64,000 bases of DNA. Source: Candidatus Woesearchaeota archaeon. Lineage in GTDB: Archaea > Nanobdellota > Nanobdellia > Woesearchaeales > JACJVW01. Under the pieces are notes generated by a model. It saw nothing but the letters and a program-made list of their open reading frames with translations. It was not told where the DNA came from and made no database searches. How positions within the stretch are numbered: the stretch's first letter is position 1; the number at the start of each line of letters is the position of its first letter. A program made the translations under genes and the position numbers. The DNA lies in NCBI GenBank assembly GCA_020637435.1, contig JACJVW010000001.1, positions 558,001-622,000 of the forward strand, in the 5' to 3' direction. Of the stretch, positions 1 through 8,979 are shown one piece after another.

Positions 1-3
1 ACG

Positions 4-2022
4 ATGGACACACAAGACCAGATAAATGCATTCAAGGAATTCCTCCTCGGTGAATATGAGCCGATGATCCTTGAAAAGGCACGTGTGGGAGACAATGTCA
101 TCCCCATCGACTTCAAAAAATTGACTGAATTCGACATCAGCCTCTCTGAAGACCTTCTTGACAACCCTGAAGAGGTTATCAAAGCTGCTGAGATTGCGCT
201 TGAACAATTCGATCTCCCGGGCGATATCAGAAAATTCAATGTTCGCTTCAAGAATCTTCCCGAATCGCAACGCATCCTTATAAGAGACATAAGGAGCAAG
301 CACATAGGTAGGCTGCTCTCGATTGACGGAGTCGTAAGGCAGAAGACAGACGTAAGGCCACAGGTGACAGCATCCAGGTATGAATGCCCAAGCTGCGGCA
401 ATGTCATTCCCGTCCTGCAGCTCGACCAGAAGTTAAAGGAACCTACCAGATGCGGCTGTGGACGAAAAGGAAAATTTAAGCTGCTTTCAAAAGAGCTTGT
501 CGATGCGCAAAGCCTGACACTTGAGGAAGCAGCTGAAGACCTAGAAGGCGGTGAACAGCCAAAAAGGATGAAAGTCTTTCTTAAAGATGATCTCGTAAGC
601 CCACTCTCAGAGAAAAGGACCAACCCTGGCACAAAGATAAAAGTAAATGGTTTTGTAAAAGAGATCCCTATCGTTCTCAAGACTGGCGGACAGAGCACTC
701 GTTTCGACCTGATGATCGAGGCCAACTATGTAGAATCGACCAATGAAGAATTTGATGAGATCAAGATAACCAAAGAAGAAGAGGAACGCATCAAGGAGAT
801 TGCGTCCGATCCCAACGTTATCGAGCTCATGGTCGGTTCTGTCGCCCCTTCGATCTACGGGCATGAAAAGATCAAAGAGGCTTTGCTTATACAGCTGCTT
901 GGCGGTGTCAAGAAAGAACGTGAAGACGGCGGCAAAAATCGTGGTGATATGCATGTACTCCTCATAGGTGACCCGGGCGCTGGAAAAAGTCAGCTACTCA
1001 AGCGTATCGATATCATCGCTCCAAAATCGAGATTTGTCTCAGGCAAGGGCGCATCCGGAGCCGGTCTCACAGCTACCGTCGTCAAAGACGAATTCATGGG
1101 AGGTTGGGCGCTGGAAGCAGGAGCACTCGTCCTTGCGCATAGAGGCATGATCTGTATCGACGAGCTGGACAAGATGACCAAAGAGGACACCAGTGCGATG
1201 CACGAGGCCCTCGAGGGCCAGACCGTTACGATCTCAAAAGCGAACATCCAGGCTACACTTCGTTGCCAGACGACCGTGCTTGCCGCAGCTAACCCTAAAT
1301 TCGGAAGGTTTGACCCATATTCCAAGACCATAGCCGAACAGATAGAGCTTCCTACTACGCTTATCAATCGTTTCGATCTCATATTCGCGGTCAAAGACCT
1401 TCCCGACCCCGTTAAAGACGAGCGTCTGGCCCGTTTTGTTCTTGGACTCCATCAGGACGAAGAAAGCGTGACTCCGGAGATAGAGACTGATCTGCTCAGA
1501 AAGACGATCGCCTTCCTCAAGAAACAAAGACCCGTATTGACTAAAGGGGCTATCGACGAGATAGTCGAGTACTACCTCAAGATGAGAGGTTCAGGCCAGC
1601 AGGAAGGGTCAGTAAAATCTATTCCTATCTCTGCTCGTCAGCTTGAAGGTCTTGTCCGTATGGCGGAAGCGTACGCTAAGATGCGTATGAGCCCAAAAGT
1701 CTCCAAGCGGGACGCTAAAAAATCGGTGGATATCCTGGACTATTGTCTCAAGCAGATAGCCTTCGACGAAGAGACAGGAACTATCGACATCGACCGTATA
1801 GCAACAGGCGTCACCACAAGCGCAAGGAGTAAGATCGTCAACCTCAAAGGCATAATCCAGAACCTTGAAGAGAAAGTAGGCAAGAACATCCCTATAGAAG
1901 ATATCATGGAAGCGGCGGCTGAAATAGGTATGGAAGAGGAAGAGGTCGAAGATGGTCTGGAGAAACTCAAGCGCTCTGGTGATATCTTCGAACCCAAGCG
2001 TGGATTTATCAGCCGTATCTAA
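4..2022 (+). CDS. mcm: Replicative DNA helicase MCM
   Basis: This is the archaeal replicative helicase, a hexameric AAA+ motor that unwinds DNA at the fork. The N-terminal domain carries a zinc-binding knuckle at about residues 128-155 (CPSCG then CGCG). The ATPase core has Walker A GDPGAGKS near residue 322, Walker B CIDELD near 385 and the arginine-finger region LINRFDL near 453. A C-terminal winged-helix region follows at about 600-672. The length of 672 residues is normal for archaeal MCM, and no intein is present. The start is the first ATG in the window, 3 bases from its edge, so an upstream start cannot be excluded. The stop codon overlaps the end of the convergent lipoprotein gene. 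Confidence 0.97.
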   Translation: MDTQDQINAFKEFLLGEYEPMILEKARVGDNVIPIDFKKLTEFDISLSEDLLDNPEEVIKAAEIALEQFDLPGDIRKFNVRFKNLPESQRILIRDIRSKHIGRLLSIDGVVRQKTDVRPQVTASRYECPSCGNVIPVLQLDQKLKEPTRCGCGRKGKFKLLSKELVDAQSLTLEEAAEDLEGGEQPKRMKVFLKDDLVSPLSEKRTNPGTKIKVNGFVKEIPIVLKTGGQSTRFDLMIEANYVESTNEEFDEIKITKEEEERIKEIASDPNVIELMVGSVAPSIYGHEKIKEALLIQLLGGVKKEREDGGKNRGDMHVLLIGDPGAGKSQLLKRIDIIAPKSRFVSGKGASGAGLTATVVKDEFMGGWALEAGALVLAHRGMICIDELDKMTKEDTSAMHEALEGQTVTISKANIQATLRCQTTVLAAANPKFGRFDPYSKTIAEQIELPTTLINRFDLIFAVKDLPDPVKDERLARFVLGLHQDEESVTPEIETDLLRKTIAFLKKQRPVLTKGAIDEIVEYYLKMRGSGQQEGSVKSIPISARQLEGLVRMAEAYAKMRMSPKVSKRDAKKSVDILDYCLKQIAFDEETGTIDIDRIATGVTTSARSKIVNLKGIIQNLEEKVGKNIPIEDIMEAAAEIGMEEEEVEDGLEKLKRSGDIFEPKRGFISRI

Positions 2023-3086
2023 GGTCGTACAGCCTCTATCTCTGCACTGCAAGTCTCTTGGCCATTGTAGAGGAGGATACTTGCCGAATACGCCGTACAT
2101 TCTTCCCGGTCGTTTGATATTCGTGTGCCAAACGTGGTATCCCCTTTCCCATCGATAAGTATGATAATCTGCGTGTCGCGCTCATCATTGTTCGTTTCGG
2201 GATGGGTGCTGTTCGCAGGGATCCTGCAGGATCGGGTAAATTCAACTTCCACTTCATCCACACAAGAATCGGAACCCATGTCAATCTCAGCATAGACAGC
2301 TTGTCCTTCAGTGACTACTGCATCCCCTTGTGCATTCTTCAAAGTGATGCAATTGCCGGGAATATCGCAGAATTCACAGCTGGGCAGCAGTTCATCTACG
2401 CAGATATCTTTAGTCGTGCCATTGTCAAGATAGCATGGCAAGCAGAAGAAAGTGCTCGATGAGCAGCTACCAGAGCAGCTCTCATAGCATTTGCTATTAT
2501 AACAGGTTTGTGCTGGTGTGTTTGGACAATCTGCATCTGCCTGACAACTCGCACCGATAACCGGCTGGCCTGGTTGATCATCTGGGTCTGGTGCCTCACC
2601 TGCGCACACACCGTAATCCCAGCAGTAATAGCCGCTCATATCAGAAGTCGAGAAATCAAGAACGCATCGGTCATACTCAACAAGGGAAGGATTCAAAGTC
2701 ACTGTATCCCTTCCGGTAGTGTCATTGATCGCGACATAACCGGGTTGTCCACCTTTCAGCGAGAGATAATGCCTGTGGCCGTCACTGCTTCGCTCCAGAT
2801 ATATATTATAGGTAACATCCTCACGGCAGGCAATGATTTCATAAGTGCAAGTATAGCTGTATCTGTTTCCTGCGCTCACCTTGGTAAACGTCATATCAAC
2901 GTCAGTCACTCTTGGTTTGTTCGTACAAATATTCTGTTGAGGAGGAGGGATAGGTGGAGTGATAGGAGGAAGTGTAATCTCTGTCTGCTCCCCTCCATCT
3001 CCTTGTGTATCCTGTACAGGCATGCAGCTACAGCATCCGGAGATGAACAACACCAGAAGGACACTTAAACCGACGATAAACCTCAT
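2019..3086 (-). CDS. Cys-rich secreted lipoprotein, unknown function
   Basis: The protein opens with a hydrophobic signal segment ending in a lipobox-like LFISGC, so it is probably exported and lipid-anchored. A Pro-rich stretch (about residues 40-50) follows, then a domain with many cysteines at about 180-245 (spaced as CQADADC, CYNSKC, CSGSC, CFLPC-like clusters), likely disulfide-bonded outside the cell. The C-terminal part looks beta-rich. I recognise no enzyme motif. The start is backed by a Shine-Dalgarno-like GGGAGG just upstream and a TATA-like TTTAAG around 3111-3120. It is convergent with mcm, overlapping by 4 bases. Confidence 0.8.
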   Translation of the reverse strand: MRFIVGLSVLLVLFISGCCSCMPVQDTQGDGGEQTEITLPPITPPIPPPQQNICTNKPRVTDVDMTFTKVSAGNRYSYTCTYEIIACREDVTYNIYLERSSDGHRHYLSLKGGQPGYVAINDTTGRDTVTLNPSLVEYDRCVLDFSTSDMSGYYCWDYGVCAGEAPDPDDQPGQPVIGASCQADADCPNTPAQTCYNSKCYESCSGSCSSSTFFCLPCYLDNGTTKDICVDELLPSCEFCDIPGNCITLKNAQGDAVVTEGQAVYAEIDMGSDSCVDEVEVEFTRSCRIPANSTHPETNNDERDTQIIILIDGKGDTTFGTRISNDREECTAYSASILLYNGQETCSAEIEAVRP

Positions 3087-3140
3087 ATACCTCCCTACAC
3101 TTTACTGATTCTTAAATCTTTTCCTGCCAAACATTTGGGT

Positions 3141-3236
3141 GACCTTAAAAAATGTACGAAGAAGCATTGATTAAGGGAACACAACTGTCTCTTCTCCTGT
3201 GACCTCAAAATATGTACAAAAAAGGAACATGTATCG
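3141..3236 (+). repeat. Two half copies of the ATGTAC hairpin repeat
   Basis: In the 210-base gap between two divergent genes the same phrase occurs twice, about 60 bases apart: GTGACCT, then ATGTACGAAGAAG at 3152-3164 and ATGTACAAAAAAGG at 3212-3225. These match the constant strand of the hairpin repeat family seen best at 48155-48363. The first copy can close a short stem, CCTTAA (3143-3148) with TTAAGG (3171-3176). The full outer and inner stems of better copies are not evident, so these look like partial or decayed members. Confidence 0.5.
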
Positions 3237-3264
3237 AAGTTGCACCACTGGCAATGCCAGTAAC

Positions 3265-3273
3265 TTTTAAATA
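3265..3273 (+). promoter_or_regulatory. TATA box of the Nudix-like gene
   Basis: TTTTAAATA lies about 28 bases before the ATG at 3297, the distance expected for a leaderless archaeal transcript. Confidence 0.6.
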
Positions 3274-3296
3274 GGACACACCTCCACCGAAAAGGG

Positions 3297-3674
3297 ATGG
3301 AAAGCATCCCCAAAATCATTATACCAGCGGTCTACGACCACGCAGGAACTGTCTACTATCTGATTCTTCACAACAAGCTGGAAAACCGATGGGAGCTTCC
3401 AAAAGCCTTAGGCGAAGGCAAAGAAGACCTTAAGGACGCCATCATGTCCGCAGTACAGCATACTGTGGGGCTTGCTAGATACAGGGTAACCCAACGGCTT
3501 GGAGAAGGGAACGAAGTGGGACTTTTTTGTGTTGAAGCAAGCATGAACGCACCCGTCCATATCAACAGTGAACTTTATGACACCTATCTCTGGGCTCCGT
3601 ATGATAGGGCAGCAGAGAAGATAGCTAATGGTGAAGACCGACGATTTCTCGACCAGGTGCAGCAAGCAGTCTAA
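3297..3674 (+). CDS. Nudix-fold protein with degenerate catalytic box
   Basis: The fold pattern is that of a small Nudix protein: an N-terminal strand with VYYLILHNK, then WELPKALGEGKEDLKDA where Nudix hydrolases have the WxLPKG start of the Nudix box. The catalytic helix should read RExxEExG, but here the aligned residues are SAVQHTVG. All metal-binding glutamates of that helix are therefore missing while the flanking glycines remain. The 125-residue length is typical of a single Nudix domain. It is likely a non-hydrolytic Nudix relative, perhaps binding a nucleotide or nucleic acid. It sits directly before the Rpp30 gene, which has its own TATA box. Confidence 0.65.
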   Translation: MESIPKIIIPAVYDHAGTVYYLILHNKLENRWELPKALGEGKEDLKDAIMSAVQHTVGLARYRVTQRLGEGNEVGLFCVEASMNAPVHINSELYDTYLWAPYDRAAEKIANGEDRRFLDQVQQAV

Positions 3675-3686
3675 AGGCACATAAAC

Positions 3687-3696
3687 CTTTATAAGA
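3687..3696 (+). promoter_or_regulatory. TATA box of the Rpp30 gene
   Basis: CTTTATAAGA lies about 27 bases before the ATG at 3719, suggesting a leaderless transcript independent of the upstream gene. Confidence 0.6.
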
Positions 3697-3718
3697 CATC
3701 AGCATTCTAAACTGCAAC

Positions 3719-4204
3719 ATGGAAGACATCATCTGTCCAAGCGGAGATATTGATGCGATGATTGCGCAAGCCGAGAAGCTAAGCATCACCAGCATCATCC
3801 TCCTCGATAAGAAGCATCCCAAACTGCGATGTGCGGTCTCAAAGCCCAAGCGTGACGAACTTGGCCTTATAAAAGCTGGCGCCGATGTCCGCGCTTGGAT
3901 GGAAAGGACGAAGGAAAACTATTTCTACGGTTTTGAAGATAGCGAGAAGAAAGATTTCATCCATCACCGCAACTCCGGGCTCAATCAGGTTATCTGCAAA
4001 ATCATGAAAGACCGTGCCCATCACTACTGCTTCAGGATTCAGGACTGCAGCGACTCTTTTAAGGTGGGAAGGATAATGCAGAACATCCGGTTCTGCAATA
4101 AGTACGGCATACCGGTCCACCCGATAACCCTCGGTACCACTCCTTTACAGATGAGATCAAAGAGCGACATGGTAGCCTTGCTGCGTATTCTGAGTACCGA
4201 CTGA
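3719..4204 (+). CDS. rnp3: RNase P protein component 3 (Rpp30/Rnp3)
   Basis: This is a protein subunit of archaeal RNase P, which removes tRNA 5' leaders. The C-terminal two thirds carry the Rpp30 pattern: a conserved HHRNSGLNQV segment, the central CFRIQD strand, a helix with IMQNIRFCNKYGIPV, then a strand and the final MRSKSDMVALLRIL helix that follows the barrel in this family. At 161 residues it is short compared with the 200-240 of many Rpp30 proteins, the N-terminal part being reduced. The RNA partner is also in this window, at about 53.7-54.0 kb. Confidence 0.8.
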   Translation: MEDIICPSGDIDAMIAQAEKLSITSIILLDKKHPKLRCAVSKPKRDELGLIKAGADVRAWMERTKENYFYGFEDSEKKDFIHHRNSGLNQVICKIMKDRAHHYCFRIQDCSDSFKVGRIMQNIRFCNKYGIPVHPITLGTTPLQMRSKSDMVALLRILSTD

Positions 4205-4218
4205 AGAAACAGATAATA

Positions 4219-4226
4219 TTTATATA
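4219..4226 (+). promoter_or_regulatory. TATA box of the large secreted protein gene
   Basis: TTTATATA lies about 30 bases before the GTG start at 4252. Confidence 0.6.
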
Positions 4227-4251
4227 CTCTCGAGCCCATAAATCCTAAAAA

Positions 4252-7200
4252 GTGGTGTCAAGAGGACTATCCATAACAGTCTCTATAGTGTTGAGCATAA
4301 TTATTCTCCTAGTCTTGCCTGTCCATGCGCTGGTGATCTCGCCCGAAGAACTCAGTCCGAGTCAATCCTGCACCGACGCATTCGATATAAGTGGCAAGAA
4401 CGCATTTTCTCTTTCAGCTCAATGTTGTGCGGCACTATACTTCGACCGAGGTTTATTAGGCGAGAATGGGCAGGCGTTACCAGTGTACCCCTCCGGCGGT
4501 TCAGTTCAACAGATAGCGGGATGTAGCTTTAGGGACCCAGGCGCATCTGATTGGTCAAGATACTACGACCTCCCTGGACCGGACGGCTGGACTGCATCAA
4601 GTACCTGTCAGGAAGGAATTTACCGGGCAGAAGTGTACACGTCTAATGGTATATGTAGCCTATACAACAATTATTTTGGCTCATGCCAAATTGAAGACGT
4701 GCAGAGAATTATCTATGATGACAACGAAGACGTCTGTATGAATTGCAATAACCCTGCGGTATACAAGAATGGTATCATCCACGGTATCTGGGCCGATATT
4801 CCGGGCCAGGACATGTACAAGGGACAGTACATGACCGACACAGACGGAGGAACTTGCTGCGGTGACGACCCTGAAGATGATCCCGACTGGCACAGGGATT
4901 TTTGTCTCTGGTGCAGCCAGGGAGACAACGCTCCTGATTTTGAAGGCTACTATTCTGGCTATGACGACGAATCTCCTCGTGCATGGGATGATGCAGGGCT
5001 TTGCTGCGGAGATGACGACTCACCTGCGAAGAACATAACTGCGAATGACTGCGGTCGCGCGGTGGGAGCAAATACACTATGCTGGGATCGCTCGGTCCAT
5101 CCCGCATTGACTGACGACTTGCAGACATTCATCTGGGAAAGCCCAAGTGACACCTACCTCGTCGATTTCAGCTGCGACAATCCCAATGAAAATATACATC
5201 CCAATTACCGGGATGATAGTATCAGCATGCTTGCAGATGGAGGAAGTTTCTATAGGTGCGACCGCTCTTCATTCTCCAATGTGGAAGCTGACCCTGCATT
5301 TGAGGAGGGAACACGTTCATTCATCCATGACATTCCAAACCCCTATGACGGAAGCGTATTCCTCTGCGCACACTCAAGATTCAGTGGCAACAGCATAGGG
5401 TTCATTAATGGTGGCTCCTATAGCGAAGTCATCCCAAAGATTTATGCCTGCTCAGATGGAACCTATTGGGATTACGAGAACGCATTCATAGGTGGGGTCC
5501 AGGCACAGGAAGGAGACACCATGCCTTATGCCTCTCTTGCTAGGACTGAGCCACTAAAACTCGATCAGCTGTTCTATCCGGATTCAACAGAAGGGATATT
5601 CCCTCGATTCTCATCAGTCGACGCCGTAGCCTTCATAGATGCGAGCAGAGCAGGCACACCTAATCTGGATGTGCTCGAGCACTGCACAACCACCAGTGAC
5701 TGTCTACTTGTCGTTAAAGGAACTAAGGCATGGGCATACAATACAAAAGGCGAGCTTAAAGAAGGGGACATCACTGAGATCCATCCGCAAGCCAGCAGTA
5801 TCTCTGCTCTGACGCAAGATGCAAATGGTTATCTATTCGGTGTAGGTAATATCGCTGGAAGTCCGCAATACTTCTTCAGGACAGGAAGGCTCCCAAGTCA
5901 AGTAGCACCACTTACAGTATGCAACAGCGAAGCGCCCGCACCAGCAGATGTCTATGCTATGAGCGTCATAAACAGTGGCCACCTTAATGTGCTTGCCCCA
6001 ACAACGATGATCTTCTCAAGGGAAGGATCGACAAATTACATCTACGAATTCCAGGCAAGAGAATCCGGTTCAACCTCTGACGCATGCGCCTATACTAAGT
6101 CTGCACAGGCAGACATCGACTTCGATGCCATTGAAGCCATACAGAATGAAGATGGAGAAGATGCATTCAGGTTGCCTGCAAAAACAGGAGCATTCATCGG
6201 CATCAAAGACGATGAATTCATCTACCAGGCAGCAACACCTATACACTGCGTAGATGGCAGTTGGACTACGGATATTGACAATATGCCTGATCCTTATGCA
6301 GCACAAGAGTGCAGCGGCATCGGCAAGACTTTCAAAGAAGACCTGCAGTGTTGCGGCGATCCCTTAGACGTTTTTGAGATCAGTTTCAAGGATGTAAGCT
6401 TCAGAGATCAGGATACGCAGAATGGGGGTATCTGTTATCTCGGTGAATGGCAGAACAGCTACGGCAAGCTTGATACCTTCCAGCAATATGACTCCATCCC
6501 CCTATTCTTCCTGGACCACGCATTATCAGGCATAGTCAACCAGGAGATTGACATGGAGCTTGATGAGTTGATCCTTGAACAAGACTCCTTCACTGAGTTT
6601 AAAGGTTGCGCTATAGTAAATGATGACAGCGACAATGTAGAGACCTACTACGAAGACCCTGACCTACTGAGTAGATTGCAGAGACTCACCAGCAACAGCA
6701 GGATTCAGAACAGACCTTACCAGGGAGGCGCCAATACTATATACAACTCAGAATTTGACGGGTATGAGATGTGGGAATTCATGGGCGGTCTAGCCCAACC
6801 CTCGACTGGCTCAGGTGAATTGAGTTTCAAGGTCGATACCGGTAGCACAGAACCCGCAGTAATAACGCAGACCATGCACCAGATACGACAGGGCGAGACA
6901 TACAATTTCAACGTAAGAATCAAGGCCGAGAGTTCCGCTGGAGAAGGAAAAAGCGTGAAAGTCTTCTTTGGAACAAAAGACAGCACTTCAGCCTATACTA
7001 CTCTTGCAAGCAGAAACATTGTTCTGCACAAAGTCAGCGGAACTACCGACCACGTCTATGAAGCTGTGCTCACGTTCACGCCAAACGCGGTAGGCGACAA
7101 ATATGATAACCACTATGTCATCGGCCTTGATTTCGAGAAAGACGCAAGCCTTGATTACACAGTCACTCTCATCGAGCCTGTGCTTGCTTCGAATGATTAT

Positions 7201-8895
7201 CTTCTTGATACCTTCCAGGATAATCTTGAAAACAGACGATTCTGTTCATTCTATCACCTGACCAACCAGGAGAACAAAGACTACTACTGCTCATTTAGAG
7301 AAGTATGGGAAAAGACCCCTGCAGAATACAAGGCGCTTGAAGAGGAAGACTTCGTCCTAAAGACCATCCCGGAAGAATGGCTTAATGAAGCTGCTTGGGA
7401 CGGGTATAACTCTCCAGACTACCTCATCAATTATACAGCTGACATCATCCCCTATGCGCCTGACGGTATGCAGGTAGCAGAATGCTGCCCTATAGACCAT
7501 TGCTGGACAGGTTCTAAGTGTGTACCTCCTGACAATGACCAGGGCCGGCCGACCATATATCCAAACCCTGAGATCCGCCACGGCTACAGGTGTGTCTATG
7601 ATGAAGAAGAGCAGGCATCCTACTGGCAGGAAGCCCACCTCAAATGGGACTGGGACAACAATGACCAGACTTATGGGTACTGCCTTGATGAGTCCCAATG
7701 CCTGGTTGACTTCAATGGTGTAAACTACACCGACCCGGATATAGATAAGACACAGATGTTCTCCTACTCTACCAGATTCAGTACATCTGCGGAGAACAAG
7801 AATCCTATCTGCATCGATGATGGAGAATTCATCCAGGACCATCTCTGCAGGAACGGCGAATGGGAATCCCGAACACAGCTAGTTGCAGAACAGATGCTTG
7901 GCATGGCCCAGAACTTCAACACCTTCACATTCTATTGTGACAGCATAGATAACACCCTTAACTATGAATATCTTGGTGACGAATACTTCGTCGACCCTTA
8001 CGTCATCGTCAATCAGAGAGTGACCACCAAAGACGACCTCTTATGTGAACCCTTCCACCAGGTTGCATCAAATCCGGAATATAACATCATGGATGCGTAT
8101 ATCTTCAACAAACACTCAGCCAAACCAAATATCTGTTACACCGAGTGTTCATACGGAGATGGTTCCTATCCAAATGCGCATTACGACTACCCGTGCGTCA
8201 ACAACGTCTGTGTTCTTTCCTACAAAGACGGAGATACCTGGAAAAACATAATTGGAACATCACTCAACCAGCCCTTCGAACCTCCAAGGTTTGACCCGAT
8301 GAATTATCCACTAAGAGATCTCTTGGGGAATTATGATGTTGATGCTACATCATCTGAAGAATACGATATAATCTTCTTCACGAACAGAGACAATAATATT
8401 CCTGGCTCTTCTGCAGACGATACACTTATCCAGAGCATATTCAATATCATCAAGCAACTAAGCGGAGCGCCCGGACAGATTGTTCCGCCAAGAAATGCGA
8501 CGCTTGCCTATCTCACTGAACTTGCCCACATATATGTAGCGCAGAATGACGGAAACCTCATGATACAGGGAGGAACTACCTCTGCAGGCATCAGAAACGC
8601 AGTCAATATAGAGACAGGGCAGGTAGACCCAAATGTACACCCTGATACAAGAGTAAGTGCAAGTCATGACTTATCCACCATGGTCGGCATCGATTACACG
8701 ATTACGAACAGAGATGACTTCTGCCAGAGCCTCTACGGCACAGACGCATGGGGTCCTAACGCTGACTCTCCATACCAGAATTGTAGAGCTGACGCAGCAT
8801 TTGTAGAGATCCTTGGCCATGAGACAGGTGGAGCAAGATGGTTCTACCAGAATATCTGGCACGAGATCACGGGCAAATTACGACCTGGAAGATAG
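4252..8895 (+). CDS. Giant Cys-rich secreted surface protein (1547 aa)
   Basis: The start is GTG, placed right behind a TATA box. A hydrophobic signal segment (about residues 7-27) is followed by more than 1500 residues with no further clear membrane span, so the protein is exported. Cysteine pairs recur along its length, often as CCG followed by acidic residues (for example CCGDDPEDD, CCGDDDSP, CCGDPLD) and as CCAALY or CCPIDHC. These look like repeated disulfide knots. Around residues 825-985 a beta-rich stretch resembles a carbohydrate-binding or jelly-roll module (EFDGYEMWEF to YTVTLIEP). I recognise no catalytic motif. A surface adhesin or envelope component is plausible; the function is unknown. 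Confidence 0.8.
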   Translation: MVSRGLSITVSIVLSIIILLVLPVHALVISPEELSPSQSCTDAFDISGKNAFSLSAQCCAALYFDRGLLGENGQALPVYPSGGSVQQIAGCSFRDPGASDWSRYYDLPGPDGWTASSTCQEGIYRAEVYTSNGICSLYNNYFGSCQIEDVQRIIYDDNEDVCMNCNNPAVYKNGIIHGIWADIPGQDMYKGQYMTDTDGGTCCGDDPEDDPDWHRDFCLWCSQGDNAPDFEGYYSGYDDESPRAWDDAGLCCGDDDSPAKNITANDCGRAVGANTLCWDRSVHPALTDDLQTFIWESPSDTYLVDFSCDNPNENIHPNYRDDSISMLADGGSFYRCDRSSFSNVEADPAFEEGTRSFIHDIPNPYDGSVFLCAHSRFSGNSIGFINGGSYSEVIPKIYACSDGTYWDYENAFIGGVQAQEGDTMPYASLARTEPLKLDQLFYPDSTEGIFPRFSSVDAVAFIDASRAGTPNLDVLEHCTTTSDCLLVVKGTKAWAYNTKGELKEGDITEIHPQASSISALTQDANGYLFGVGNIAGSPQYFFRTGRLPSQVAPLTVCNSEAPAPADVYAMSVINSGHLNVLAPTTMIFSREGSTNYIYEFQARESGSTSDACAYTKSAQADIDFDAIEAIQNEDGEDAFRLPAKTGAFIGIKDDEFIYQAATPIHCVDGSWTTDIDNMPDPYAAQECSGIGKTFKEDLQCCGDPLDVFEISFKDVSFRDQDTQNGGICYLGEWQNSYGKLDTFQQYDSIPLFFLDHALSGIVNQEIDMELDELILEQDSFTEFKGCAIVNDDSDNVETYYEDPDLLSRLQRLTSNSRIQNRPYQGGANTIYNSEFDGYEMWEFMGGLAQPSTGSGELSFKVDTGSTEPAVITQTMHQIRQGETYNFNVRIKAESSAGEGKSVKVFFGTKDSTSAYTTLASRNIVLHKVSGTTDHVYEAVLTFTPNAVGDKYDNHYVIGLDFEKDASLDYTVTLIEPVLASNDYLLDTFQDNLENRRFCSFYHLTNQENKDYYCSFREVWEKTPAEYKALEEEDFVLKTIPEEWLNEAAWDGYNSPDYLINYTADIIPYAPDGMQVAECCPIDHCWTGSKCVPPDNDQGRPTIYPNPEIRHGYRCVYDEEEQASYWQEAHLKWDWDNNDQTYGYCLDESQCLVDFNGVNYTDPDIDKTQMFSYSTRFSTSAENKNPICIDDGEFIQDHLCRNGEWESRTQLVAEQMLGMAQNFNTFTFYCDSIDNTLNYEYLGDEYFVDPYVIVNQRVTTKDDLLCEPFHQVASNPEYNIMDAYIFNKHSAKPNICYTECSYGDGSYPNAHYDYPCVNNVCVLSYKDGDTWKNIIGTSLNQPFEPPRFDPMNYPLRDLLGNYDVDATSSEEYDIIFFTNRDNNIPGSSADDTLIQSIFNIIKQLSGAPGQIVPPRNATLAYLTELAHIYVAQNDGNLMIQGGTTSAGIRNAVNIETGQVDPNVHPDTRVSASHDLSTMVGIDYTITNRDDFCQSLYGTDAWGPNADSPYQNCRADAAFVEILGHETGGARWFYQNIWHEITGKLRPGR

Positions 8896-8979
8896 ACTGT
8901 TCTCAATACAGAGAGTCATGAGTAATAAACTCGTAGCACAATTTTCGGCAAGAAAATTTCTTCCATAAAAGTGAACGAT

